Position numbers and translations under genes: made by a program
In this document: in pieces, positions 52,688 to 63,436 of the stretch
Layout of the letters: every line of letters starts with the position of its first letter
Numbering within the stretch: position 1 is the first letter of the stretch
Source: Pseudeuparius sepicola
Taxonomy: Eukaryota > Arthropoda > Insecta > Coleoptera > Anthribidae
Direction: 5' to 3'
Length of the DNA: 64,000 nt
Assembly (NCBI GenBank): GCA_963920635.1
Contig: OY987301.1
Location: forward strand, 53,822,560-53,886,559
Notes under the pieces: model-generated
Seen by the model: the letters and a program-made list of their open reading frames with translations, nothing else
What the model was told of the DNA's origin: nothing
Database searches by the model: none

Positions 52688-55600
52688 ATGCTTTCTCAAG
52701 GAATAATTAGACCTTCTGTTTCACCATGGTCGTCCCCAGTATGGGTCGTTCCAAAAAAATTAGACGCTTCAGGCAAACAAAAATGGAGAATCGTAATTGA
52801 TTATCGGAAATTAAATGAATTAACAGTTAATGACAGGTATCCACTGCCTAATATTTCAGATATATTAGATCAGTTGGGTAATTGCCATTATGTTACTACT
52901 TTAGATTTGGCTTCTGGTTTTCAACAAATTGAAATGAATCCAGAAGACATTTCTAAAACTGCTTTTTCCATTGAAAATGGCCATTTTGAATATTTACGTA
53001 TGCCCTTTGGCCTTCGTAATGCGCCCTCAACTTTTCAGAGGGTTATGGATAATATACTAATGGGGATACAAAACGAAAAGTGCTTAGTTTACATGGACGA
53101 CATTATTATTTATTCTTCCACAATTAATGAGCATATCTCTCGTATTACTGAAGTTTTTCAAAGATTAAGAAATTCAAATCTAAAAATACAGCCAGATAAG
53201 TGCGAATTCTTACGAAAAGAAGTAATTTATTTAGGACATGTTATTACACCTGAAGGGGTTAAACCAAATCCACAAAAGGTACAAGCTGTTATCGATTTTC
53301 CTCAACCTGCCAATACTAAACAAATTAAACAATTTTTGGGTCTTACTGGTTACTACAGGAAGTTTATTCCAAATTTCGCAAAAATGACAAAGCCTTTAAC
53401 TCGACTTTTAAGAAAAGACGTACCATTTATTTTTGATAAAGATTGTCGTGAATCTTTCGAACAACTTAAAAATGCATTAATAACTTCACCAATTCTAATA
53501 TATCCTAATTTTGAAAAAGAATTTGTTTTAACTACAGATGCTGTAGGCGCGGTACTTTCGCAAGGACCTGTTGGAAATGATCTTCCCATAGCATACTTTT
53601 CAAGAATCTTAAGTCCAGCAGAAATGAAATATAGCGTTATAGAGAAAGAACTATTGGCAATAATTGCTGCCGTAAAAAACTATAGACCTTATCTTTTCGG
53701 ACGAAAATTCTTATTGGTTACAGATCATAGACCTTTAACCTGGCTTTTCTCAATAAAAGATCCCGGTAGTCGTTTAGCACGTTGGCGACTTAAATTAGAA
53801 GAATATAATTATCAAATAATTTATAAACCTGGAAAAATTAATCGAAATGCCGACGCTTTATCTCGAATCAAAATCAATCACATAAAAGAAGCTGTTTCCT
53901 TTCAGACTTCCCTAGACGAACCATCTACTTCCCATGATAATCCTCAAGACATTGACCCGCCTATTGACAATAATGAGACTGACGAAATTGCTATAATCTG
54001 TAATGAATTTGACAGATTTTTTGATTTATACAAGACGACTTCAATGATCGACTATTCTAAAATCCAATACACAAATAATCAACTTTTAGACAAAACACAC
54101 AAAGACATTGTACTAATTTTTCAACAAGACAAATTAACAGACCTTCACGAAAAAGTTATTGATGAGCTAAATCCTGATTTTAACTATAATAAAGCAAATG
54201 TTCTTTCCAGTCAAACCGTAGCTAAAAGAAAATATTATATAATTCCTGTTCCTTTTAATTTTGAAACCGCAATACAAGTACTCTTCATATCTCTTTATTA
54301 CAGTAAAGATATATTCGAAGAAAATAAAACTTATTACATTGAAAACAATCCAGATTTTCCAATTTTAGAAATGTTTAATTTTTTGTTCTCAGACAAAAAC
54401 TTTCAACTAACAATTTGTCAGAACATTGTGACTATACCAGACGAAGACCAAATACCTATAATAATAGATCAATTTCATTCAGGCAAGACAAACTTACATC
54501 GAGGAATAAACGAAACATTTAGACGCATCAAACAAAAATATAATTGGACAGGACTAACTAAAGACGTTGAAACATTTATTCGGCAGTGCGAAATCTGCCA
54601 AAAGACAAAAATTTGTAGACAAAACTTGGACAGTCCCTTAGTTATTACCGAAACTCCTAAAACTGCTTTCGAAAGAATAAATATTGACATTCTAGAAATC
54701 CCAGTGAAAAATAATATCCTTACCATAAGAGACGAACTGACAAAATTTACCCAGGCTTATGCACTTCCTAATAAAACAGCGAGATCTGTAGTAGACGCTC
54801 TTTTACTCTATTTTCAACATTTTGGAACTCCTTTAAGAATCCATTGCGATGTAGGTAAAGAATTTAATATTCAATTAATGAAAGATCTTTGTAAATTATA
54901 CAATATAAAATTAACTTTCTCTAGTGTTAGTCATCCGCAATCAAATGGCTCCTTAGAAAGATTTCATGCCCCCTTAACTGAAATGATACGTCCATGTAGT
55001 ACAGAAAATCCAAATGAGCACCCATTTCAAATGCTTCCTTACGCTTGTATAGCCTATAACAATTCTATAAATAAAACACACGGCTTTACTCCTTACGAAT
55101 TGCTATTCGGTCACACCTCGTCTCGACCTCCAGAAGTTTTGTATAATCAGCAAGAATTAATCTCTAAGTACGTTCGCGATTTAAACAATAAAATAAAGCA
55201 TTATTATGAAGTGGCAAGAAAGCGTACAGATATGCGCAAACAAAAGGCAAAACAGCGATTTGATACACACGTTTCGGAGCAGCGACAATTTCGCGTAGGA
55301 GAAAAGGTTTATGTCAAGGAGTCCCAAATAAAAAATAAACTAGCTAACAAATTTAACGGACCCTATAAAATTAAAGAAATTTATACGAATTCAGCTTTGC
55401 TACATAACCCAATTACTAACCAAACTACAAAAATGAATTTTGATATGCTAAAGAAATGTCACGAATTGGAGGAAAAAGAACTAACGGTTAAAGAATTCTT
55501 TTACACTGTAGATCGAAAAATCCCTATTGAAAATAATAACGTTTCCATTGAACTGGGCAATTTATTTGATGCCCCTGAAAATATTTCATTAGCTCACTGT

Positions 55601-55978
55601 GTATCTAAAGATTTAGAAATGAATGCAGGAATTGAAAAAGAATTTAAGAATAAATTTGGACACGTAGATGAACTAAAAAATCAAAATAAGTCAATTGGTG
55701 AAATAGCAGTACTTCAACTTCCGACAAGAAATATTTATTATTTAATAACTAAAGAATTTTTCTATTATAAACCAACTTATGCTAATTTATTTAATTGCTT
55801 AAAGGAATTACGAATAATTTGTCTCCAGAGCACTAATGAAAAAGATAAAATTATAGCTATACCCAAGTTAGCTTGTGGATTAGACAAATTAGATTGGGAC
55901 ACAGTTCTCCCTATGATCAAATATATTTTCAAAAATACTGATATTAAAATAATTTGTTATATCGAACCAAGTTCCTAA
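52688..55978 (+). CDS. pol: Gypsy B Pol: RT, RNase H, integrase and macrodomain
   Basis: A 1096-codon frame continuing the protease frame after the UAA; its Met is internal to Pol. RT has [26 protein letters not shown] and YMDD at residues 135-138. RNase H starts near residue 280 but lacks four residues after LTTDA compared with A, and has TDHRPLTWL. Integrase has the HHCC finger (residues about 597-637) and the DDE core (about 667, 720 and 756), although its HATL segment reads HAPL. A basic GPY-like part follows (FRVGEKVYVKE). Residues about 951-1092 are a TARG1-like macrodomain. The function in an intact element would be replication, integration and, by inference, ADP-ribose removal. Confidence 0.95.
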   Translation: MLSQGIIRPSVSPWSSPVWVVPKKLDASGKQKWRIVIDYRKLNELTVNDRYPLPNISDILDQLGNCHYVTTLDLASGFQQIEMNPEDISKTAFSIENGHFEYLRMPFGLRNAPSTFQRVMDNILMGIQNEKCLVYMDDIIIYSSTINEHISRITEVFQRLRNSNLKIQPDKCEFLRKEVIYLGHVITPEGVKPNPQKVQAVIDFPQPANTKQIKQFLGLTGYYRKFIPNFAKMTKPLTRLLRKDVPFIFDKDCRESFEQLKNALITSPILIYPNFEKEFVLTTDAVGAVLSQGPVGNDLPIAYFSRILSPAEMKYSVIEKELLAIIAAVKNYRPYLFGRKFLLVTDHRPLTWLFSIKDPGSRLARWRLKLEEYNYQIIYKPGKINRNADALSRIKINHIKEAVSFQTSLDEPSTSHDNPQDIDPPIDNNETDEIAIICNEFDRFFDLYKTTSMIDYSKIQYTNNQLLDKTHKDIVLIFQQDKLTDLHEKVIDELNPDFNYNKANVLSSQTVAKRKYYIIPVPFNFETAIQVLFISLYYSKDIFEENKTYYIENNPDFPILEMFNFLFSDKNFQLTICQNIVTIPDEDQIPIIIDQFHSGKTNLHRGINETFRRIKQKYNWTGLTKDVETFIRQCEICQKTKICRQNLDSPLVITETPKTAFERINIDILEIPVKNNILTIRDELTKFTQAYALPNKTARSVVDALLLYFQHFGTPLRIHCDVGKEFNIQLMKDLCKLYNIKLTFSSVSHPQSNGSLERFHAPLTEMIRPCSTENPNEHPFQMLPYACIAYNNSINKTHGFTPYELLFGHTSSRPPEVLYNQQELISKYVRDLNNKIKHYYEVARKRTDMRKQKAKQRFDTHVSEQRQFRVGEKVYVKESQIKNKLANKFNGPYKIKEIYTNSALLHNPITNQTTKMNFDMLKKCHELEEKELTVKEFFYTVDRKIPIENNNVSIELGNLFDAPENISLAHCVSKDLEMNAGIEKEFKNKFGHVDELKNQNKSIGEIAVLQLPTRNIYYLITKEFFYYKPTYANLFNCLKELRIICLQSTNEKDKIIAIPKLACGLDKLDWDTVLPMIKYIFKNTDIKIICYIEPSS
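55538..55972 (+). other. TARG1/OARD1-like macrodomain fused to Gypsy B Pol
   Basis: From IELGNLFDAPENISLAHC the segment follows the TARG1 macrodomain pattern: ALAHC-like strand and loop, KDLEMNAGIEKEFKNKFG, GEIAVLQLPTRNIYYLITK, KPTYANLFNCLKEL, IAIPKLACGLDKLDWDTVLP and a final TDIKIICYIE strand. The two residues known to be catalytic in TARG1 are conserved: Lys (residue 1022 of this frame, in LITK) and Asp (residue 1066, in CGLD). TARG1-type enzymes remove ADP-ribose from modified proteins. Fusion to Pol and presence in two copies are seen directly; the role for the element is inferred. Confidence 0.9.
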
Positions 55979-57839
55979 TTCTGAAACTTCGTTACAGATT
56001 TTCTTTGTTCGCTACCGCTACCGCTATACACTGCGACCAATTAATAACACCATAGGCGTGTTCTATCAAGAGCAATCCGGACTCAAAATTTCTAATGACA
56101 AGTGGAGTTTATTGGTGTATAAAGACATTTCATCTCTAAAAACAACATTCGAAAATAATAATAAAATTTTAGAAAATATGCAATTTATAATTCAACCAAA
56201 AGACGTACGAATGGCCGCCTTTCTAAGCGAAGTTAAGTCACATCTCACTTTACTAAATCAACTTTCCGAAAACATTGCGCTCAAATTTGAAGAATTAGCT
56301 ATTGATGTAAGAGGATATAAAAGAGGTTTAATTAATGGTTTAGGGTCAGTTTGGAAATTTATTACCGGAAATTTAGACGCTTCAGACGGACAGTATTATA
56401 ACGATTGTATCGACAAAATTAACAGAGACGAACACGAATTAGAAAAATTAATGAAAAAACAAATTTTAGTAACTACTTCAGTTATCAAAAATTTTAATGA
56501 CTCTATGAACAAATTACAAATTGATGAAATTATTTTTAATAATGACATAAAACAAATCGAAAATTACATTTATAACATTTCTGATAATTTTAACTATTAC
56601 ACTGCAAAATTACAAGTTTTAGAGATGGCCGAAAGACTCCTAGAATCCTATACCTTTATCGAAAGCAATTTAAATGACATTCTAAACTCTATTACTTTTG
56701 CAAAGTTACATATCATTCACACGTCAGTTATAACTCCTGAAGACCTGGTTCATCATTTGCAAATAATCGCTCAAACTTTAAACAAAAATAATTTGCCCTT
56801 AACTCCTCAACTTCTAAATGTTGCAACTTATCTTGATTTTATAGAACTAAAGGTTTTTCAAACAGAAAATAGACTTGTTTTTATATTAGACATTCCTTTA
56901 GTAGAACCTCAATGGTATACTCTTTATAGAATTTATCCTATTCCAATTTTCGACAATAAAACTGGATTTTATCACATGGTATCCACCGATACTAAATTTG
57001 TAGCAAAAAGCGATGACCCAACTCTCTATGTAATTCTCTATGATATAAAAAATTGTAAAGAACTAGCATTTGATTTAATAATGTGGAAAGATTTATTTCC
57101 TACTCCTATTGACTCACATTCAAGATGTGAAGCTCAATTATTAGAGGTAAAAACCCATTTACCTAATACTTGTGACATAGTCACAATTTCAATTAAAAGT
57201 TACAATGTACAATTGATTCAAGAGAATCAATGGTTAATAATTTTAAGTGAAATATTTCCTATGACTATTAAGTGTAAAAATCAAAATCCTTTGACTATAA
57301 TGCTAGACAAAACTTCAATTTTAACGTTAAAATCCGAATGCATTGCTTATATTGGAAGTACTAAAATTCAAACGAAAAATTTAAATAAATCTAATCAAAC
57401 CTATAAATTTCACCAAATTAATATACCATTTGAATGTTGCAAAGAAACTCCAAATAAACTAAAATTTCCTGACTTAAAACCTTTACAACTAAATAAATTT
57501 AATTATGACGATTTAAATGTCGCAAAGCATAAATTAGACGAATATGCAAAGGATCTTGATAATATTATTAACGAACCAACTGTAAATAAGTATACGCCAA
57601 TATTGACATATCTATCCATTACTTTAATCATACTTTTAATTATTGTGTACTTTTATTTTAAATGTAAAAACTCTAGGAACATTAAAATAGGCATTATTAC
57701 TACTAATAACGGAGACGATCCTCCACAACCTCCTAGAACTCGAAATCGCGTTTTTCAAAATTTAAGAAAATTTGTTACTGTCAAAAAAGACCTTCGTATA
57801 GATTGGACGAACCTCGCGAAGAAGAAGAAATTGAACTAA
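55979..57839 (+). CDS. env: envelope glycoprotein of Gypsy B (baculovirus F-like)
   Basis: The frame is open from a splice-acceptor-like TTCGTTACAG at about 55988-55997, with the first Met-like codon at 56058, so the start probably comes from a spliced upstream exon. About 593 residues. A cleavage-like KR followed by GLINGLGSVWKFITGNLD (residues 88-107) matches F-like fusion proteins, but the fourth residue before the cut is Gly where Gypsy A has Arg. Heptad-like helices follow. A membrane span lies near residues 512-534. A single-base loss near 57785 changes the last 15 residues relative to A. In an intact element it would drive membrane fusion. Confidence 0.9.
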
Positions 57840-58084
57840 ATTCTAATACTAAAACATATGCCTAATTTAGTGTCAAAATTTGTTAACACAAATTTTTAAT
57901 TTTTTAATATAATATGTATGTTTATTATTTGTCTGCAGATATCGGTACTGAAACCGTTTTTTATATGTCCAAACGTAAATAATAATAAGAATTATCAATC
58001 CATTGAATTTTAATTGGGTTTTTCGCCACCAAACTGGTTAAAAGACAAGTTTTTTAAGTTGCCTGGAAAATTAATAAATTCTTA
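57840..58084. other. Gypsy B 3' end and junction with BEL/Pao
   Basis: Gypsy B matches A up to about 57890 (the GTTAACACAAATTTTTAAT segment). The polypurine tract and 3' LTR are absent. The rest to the BEL gag frame is unassigned; no BEL LTR was recognised. Confidence 0.6.
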
Positions 58085-59602
58085 ACAGTAAATTTAGATA
58101 CATTTAACGAAAACATTGCCGCGCTTGAACTTTTGGGGTTCCCTGTACATAGTTGGGATTTTGTTTTATTTAATATGCTTTTAAAACGCTTAGATAGTGA
58201 GACTGTGACTAAATTCGAACTACAGTTTAGCGCATCTCATCTCAACACAGAAGTTCCAACTTTTGAACAGCTAAAACAATTTCTGAATCATCATTGTACC
58301 GCATTGGATACTATATATTTTTCTACTTCTAATAAAAATTCGCAACGCATTTCTATTTCTTCTAATAATAGGCCACGTACCGCAAATGTCTCTCTTTTTT
58401 CCAACTCTGCGTCAACTTCGCATAAATGTAAACTATGTCATAACACTAATCACGCTCTTTATTCATGAACTGTTTTTCAGAATAAAACACCTCGCAATAG
58501 ATATTCATTTTGCAAACAAAATAATATCTGTTTAAATTGTTTAAGTACTATGCACAGTACACGCGCTTGTAAATCTAAAAACCGATGTAAAAAATGTAGT
58601 TTGAAATTTCATCAGACGCTTCTTCACTTTTTTAGTGAGAATTCTACCTCACCTACATCTCAAAACATCGCAAATAATGATGTTACGCATTTACAAGAAA
58701 ATAACAATGTTACCACCGAAGCAGTCGTTGGAGCTGGATTATGTCCTATGCAGGATTCAGAAACCTTATTAGGTACCACAAACATTCACGTTCTAGATAA
58801 TTTTGGAAAATACCACAAAATGCGCGTTTTGGTGGATGGTGGTAGTATGACGTCATTTATTTCAAAAGCCGCAAGTAAAATATTGCAATTACCTAAACTT
58901 CGTCATTCGCTTAACATTGATGGTTTGGAAGATATGAAAACTACCACTGACCAAGGTTCTCTTATTATTACCTTTAAACCTACAACGAGTCTAAATCCAC
59001 ATTTTAAAGTTCACGCTTTCATTTTAAATAAGGTTTGTAGACACAAGTTACCCCTATCCAATATAAACCTAAATAATTACCCGCAAATCGATAATCGAAA
59101 ATCTTCTTTAGCTGATCCTAACTTCAATGTTCCAGGAGAAATTGATATTTTACTTGGAGCTGATATCTATACAGAAATTGTACGTAATGGTCACATTTCT
59201 GGCGAAGGAAATGGGCCTGGTTTGATTAACACCGTCTTTGGCTATCTCGTTATGGGAAAATACAATTTTAACTTCCTTGAAAATTCTTTAGCCTTTTTCT
59301 GTGAATCTTCCCCTGTAGTTAATGAATCAGATATTGAAAGTTCAATTAAAAATTTCTGGGAGCTGGAGTCGGTACCCGAATATGACATTCAAGCACCAGA
59401 TGATGTTTTTTGTGAGGATTTATATAAAAGTACATACACTAGAACATCTGAAGGTCGTTTTGTAGTCTCGTTACCATTTCGAAACAATGAAAGACCAACC
59501 TTTCCTGAAAGTCGCGCTCTTGCTGTTAATCGCTTCAAAGCATTAGAAAGAAAACTCCAAAATTCTACCGAAATTTATAACAATTACTCTGCATGTCTTT
59601 AA
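58085..59602 (+). pseudogene. gag-pol: BEL/Pao Gag, cysteine knuckles and protease
   Basis: The frame contains NIAALELLGFPVHSWDFVLF and LKRLDSETVTKFELQF typical of BEL Gag, then KCKLCHNTNHALYS, a UGA at 58466-58468, and, in the same frame, NICLNCLSTMHSTRACKS and RCKKCSLKFHQTLLHF knuckles. The protease follows: MRVLVDGGSMTSFISKAA with a D-G-G in place of the usual D-[ST]-G, and IDILLGADIYTEI. It ends with the linker toward RT (GRFVVSLPFRNNE). Only the single UGA breaks a frame of about 505 codons. Confidence 0.85.
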
Positions 59603-59619
59603 AAATATTCAGAGAGAGA

Positions 59620-60030
59620 TCACATGAAGTTAGTACCAGTTTCAGATAACGTTCCCGAGAATCCTCTTATCTTCCACACCATTGTGTACTTCAAGAAAGT
59701 AGTTCTACATCATTAAGAGTTGTCTTTCAAGCTAACGCAAAAGTTCCTGGAAAGTCATCCCTTAATGATCACTTACTTAAAGGTCCAAAATTACAACGCA
59801 ATATTTTAGATATTTTATTCAGTTTTCGTATACACAAATACGTATTTACTTGCGATATTAAGCAAATGTCTCGGCAGATTTTAATTCATCTATCACACCG
59901 TGATTATCAACGTTTAATTTGACGTTTTTTACCTTCTGAACCACTTCGAGATTACGCATTAAAAACTGTTAAGTTTTGGCGTCTCATCCGCTCCTTATTT
60001 AGCCATACGCACCTTATTACAACTCAGCTT
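59620..60030 (+). pseudogene. pol: BEL/Pao RT remnant
   Basis: Short pieces in shifting frames: GPKLQRNILDILFSFRIHKY, then FTCDIKQMSRQILIHLSHRD, which corresponds to the first catalytic Asp block of RT. The YVDD block and most of the palm and thumb are missing. Confidence 0.7.
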
Positions 60031-60659
60031 CTCGAATCGAGATTCACGGTTTCTGCGATAGTAGTGGGGGCTATGCGGCTGTTATTTATCTCCGAATATT
60101 TACCTCGTCTGGTGTTACAATTTATTTTATTTGCGCAAAAACTAAGGTAGCATCCCTTCGTAAAATAACAATTCCTCGTTTAGAGCTTAGTGCTGCTGTT
60201 CTGTTATCCAAGTTTCTTTCTTTTGTTTTTAAATCATATAAAGGCAAAATTAATTTTGAGCAAGTCGCCCTTTATTCTGATTCTCAAATAGTTTTATCAT
60301 GGATTTCTTCATCTCCCCACAGATGGAAGACTTTTGTATCGAATCGCGTCGCGTTTATTCAAGACAAAACTTCATTACAAAATTGTAATTATGTAGAATC
60401 GAAATGTAATCCCGCTGATGTTGATTCTCGAGGCTTACTTCCGATTTCTTTTTTGGAAAATAAGTTGTGGCACGAACGTCCCGAATTTTTAAAAGATCCG
60501 AATTATTTTCCAAAGTCTTTTTCTACAGAAAATTTTCAATCTCATCATGTATTGTCCGAGGAAAGGAAAACCGTCTCTCTAGCTTTTAAAACTCAGAACA
60601 ATATTGTGATTTCTTTACTTGAAAGTTTTCTAGTTTTTCTAAAATTCAATCTATTCTAG
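60031..60659 (+). pseudogene. pol: BEL/Pao RNase H region
   Basis: Frames give IHGFCDSS (first catalytic Asp), then AKTKVASLRKITIPRLELSA, ALYSDSQIVLSWISSSPHRW and SKCNPADVDSRGLLP, the standard BEL RNase H series, ending LWHERPEFLKDP. Several frameshifts. Confidence 0.8.
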
Positions 60660-60664
60660 GTTAT

Positions 60665-62062
60665 GTGTTACGATTTATTTTCAATTCTAGACATCACGAT
60701 AAGAGAAGGACTGGTGCCCTCTCCATGGAGGAGCTTTATAAATCTGTGATAATTCTTTGCAAAATTACGCAACAAAACCATTTTCCTGAAGCGTTTGAAA
60801 AAGAAACTGATTTTCCAAGATACTTACGCAAACTAAATAGTTTCAGGGATGATAACGGTCTTCTACATGTAGGCAGCCGTTTAGAATATTTAAAACTCGC
60901 CTTCGAAAAGAAATATCCAATACTTCTACCACGAAACAGTCGCTTAACGACACTTTTAATTGATTTTTACCATAGAAAATATTTACACCCGGGTCTTCGA
61001 ACAACACAATTTTTAGTTTCTCAGAATTTTTGGATTTTATCCCCTAAACGCGCTGTACGTTCTGTTTTATCGAAATGCATTCGTTGCTGGCGTACAAATA
61101 CTAAACCTTTACAACCACCTATGGGAAACTTAGCACTACCAAGAATTTCTTGCGCAAAACCAATTTTAAATACAGGTTTGGATTATGGTGGACCGTTTTC
61201 CGTAGTTCCTCATAAACATCGCGGTGCTAAAACTTTAAAGATTTATCTTTGCTTGTTTGTATGTATGTCCACAAAGGCGGTGCACCTTGAAGTTGCAACT
61301 GATTTAACTTCCGAGGCTTTTTTAGCCGCACTACAAAGATTTATAGCAAGACGTGGTCTAGTAGAACATTTATATAGCGATCAAGGAACTAACTTTGTCG
61401 GCGCATATAAACAAATCAAAGACCTAATGAAAGGCGCAGCTGATGCTGAAAACATTACGTGGCATTTCAATCCGCCGTCCGCTCCTCACTTTGGTGGTTT
61501 GTGGGAAGCCGGTATCAAGTCTGTCAAAACACATCTTAAACGGGTTGTTGGTGACCAAATTTTAAGTTTGGAAAAATTTAATACTCTTATTATTAAAATC
61601 GAATCGCTTCTAAACTCAAGACCTCTTACTCCTTTGAGCACAGATCCTAATGATCTTGAAGTGTTAACGCCGGCTCATTTTTTAACGATGGCTCCACTTA
61701 ACCCATTTCCCTCTCACAACTTAATAGAAACACCTATGAATCGTCTAAATCGATGGGCTCTTATACAAACGCTTCACCAAAGTTTTTGGGCTCGTTGGAA
61801 AGACAAATATTTGCAAACGTTACGTCAGAGATGTAAATGGCACAAAACCCAAGAAGCACCCCCTATTGGCACCCTTGTATTAATAAAAAATGAGTCGGTT
61901 CCACCTATGAACTGGCGCCACGGAAGAATATCAAAACTACATTTTGGTGCTGATAAAATAGCGAGTTGCTTCAGTAAATACTGCCAATGGAACTTTAATA
62001 CGGCCTTTGGTAAAGTTATGTCCATTACCACTGGACAATTAACTAGTTTTTTTCGATTCTAG
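60665..62062 (+). CDS. pol: BEL/Pao integrase domain, open frame of a dead element
   Basis: About 465 codons, open to the end. The HHCC finger is HRKYLHPG..CIRC. The core has NTGLDYGGPF, LYSDQGTNFVGA and HFGGLWEAGIKSVKTHLKRV (D, D, E). The C-terminal block from LNSRPLTPLSTDPNDLEVLT through LNRWALIQTLHQSFWARWKD and GTLVLIKNESVPPMNWRHGR is the BEL-specific end (DUF5641-like). It is shifted relative to the RNase H frame, so the Met is internal. Confidence 0.9.
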   Translation: MLRFIFNSRHHDKRRTGALSMEELYKSVIILCKITQQNHFPEAFEKETDFPRYLRKLNSFRDDNGLLHVGSRLEYLKLAFEKKYPILLPRNSRLTTLLIDFYHRKYLHPGLRTTQFLVSQNFWILSPKRAVRSVLSKCIRCWRTNTKPLQPPMGNLALPRISCAKPILNTGLDYGGPFSVVPHKHRGAKTLKIYLCLFVCMSTKAVHLEVATDLTSEAFLAALQRFIARRGLVEHLYSDQGTNFVGAYKQIKDLMKGAADAENITWHFNPPSAPHFGGLWEAGIKSVKTHLKRVVGDQILSLEKFNTLIIKIESLLNSRPLTPLSTDPNDLEVLTPAHFLTMAPLNPFPSHNLIETPMNRLNRWALIQTLHQSFWARWKDKYLQTLRQRCKWHKTQEAPPIGTLVLIKNESVPPMNWRHGRISKLHFGADKIASCFSKYCQWNFNTAFGKVMSITTGQLTSFFRF

Positions 62063-63436
62063 TTGAACATTTAATTTAGTTTTGGTAAATGTTCGAACTA
62101 AGTTTCTTTCAAGTCAACTTAATTCTCTTAATTTGTTTAATTACTAATTTCGAATTTGGTGGATCCTGTGGGAAATTAAATTTGACCACCATATCCGTTT
62201 GGTTTTTTGAAAAATGTAATGCCATGACAACAACAAAAAAATAATAACAAGAAAAAAAGGATCATATAAATGCAGCTTGGAAAATAATTTCAAATACCAA
62301 GAATTAGGCCCCATTAAGAGGGTCAAGACTGGTTCATCCAAAGTGAAATGATAATCTATAATTAATGCCCAAAACACAATAACCCACATCAAGAAAAGGT
62401 AGGTAAAATTTAATATTTTGCAGTACCTGTCAAATCTTGCATGTCAAATTTCATAAATATATATATATATATACAGGGAAATAGAACGAATCCAACTGGT
62501 CCACAACTCTTCTTAAGCTATCGAAGACGCTTTAAATTATAATATTTTTAAATTCTACTTTTATCGGACAGATTTATTTTAAATTTGTTAAAAAATATGT
62601 CGACCATTTCGCGTAATTTTATAATAGAACTCAATGGTAAAATATAGACTTCGTTTCAATAACTATGCTAGTTCTATTTAAACGTTTCCTGATTTCCCTC
62701 TTCCTTTTAACATTTAAACAAAACGTCAAAATACTCCAAAAACCCTTCCTTCATGATTATTGTATCAAGCGAGAATTGCAGCTTTATTACGATAAGTTGT
62801 TATAATGTGGACGCACTGAATTTCTAACGATTTATCTGTAACGATTTACTTGCGCATGCAAATTGCACGATACATTATTGCGTGTGGACCGGCCTTTACA
62901 GTAAAGATACACCATATCGTTCTTTCGGTTTCTTTAGGTTCTGCATGTCATTGCACGTAATCGAACAAATTGATACTTGAAATTACGGATTTACCCACCT
63001 CTGTCATAGAAAGCGCAGCGCCTCCTTCGGTGATAGCGGAAGTTTAAAAAAAAAGAATTTCAAACAAAATTCTCTAGCATAAACCTTGCAGGAGTCAGCT
63101 TATACCTTTCCAAAAACCCACAATACTTCACTTTATTTTATAGGCGAAGAAGCCAGAAATGTATCATGTGGCGCCATCTGTAAAGCAGTAAACAAAGTGC
63201 CGCAATGTCTGGATTGAGCTATGAAACAAGGCCTCACTAAGTTAGAGGCATGCGAATTGTATAAGGAGCATAAATAAAAGTCAATACTTTTATACTTACA
63301 CTTATACTTTTATAATAATAGTCAATACGGTTATACGAATTACAGACTCCACATCACAATGAATTGTCCAACCTAAAAGGTTCCCTAGACTCCAGAAGTA
63401 CGCTAAGCTTTTCAACAATGTAAGGAGAGTTTGACG
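62063..63436. other. unclassified stretch after BEL/Pao
   Basis: No gene recognised. A (TA)n microsatellite lies at about 62458-62474. The first hundred bases may be BEL 3' UTR or LTR, but no repeat partner is in the window. Confidence 0.4.

Larger units (their letters stand above)
49674..57900 (+). mobile_element. Ty3/Gypsy element B with env and macrodomain (3' LTR missing)
   Basis: 5' LTR, leucine-tRNA PBS, gag, protease, pol and env on the plus strand, in the order of errantivirus-like Gypsy elements. Three long frames remain. At the 3' end the sequence stops matching Gypsy A right before the polypurine tract, and no 3' LTR follows. It is a sister copy of A. Confidence 0.95.
58085..62150 (+). 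mobile_element. decayed BEL/Pao retrotransposon
   Basis: Gag, cysteine-rich region, protease, RT remnant, RNase H and integrase occur in BEL/Pao order on the plus strand. LTRs were not recognised at either end. Large internal loss in RT makes it inactive. Confidence 0.85.
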
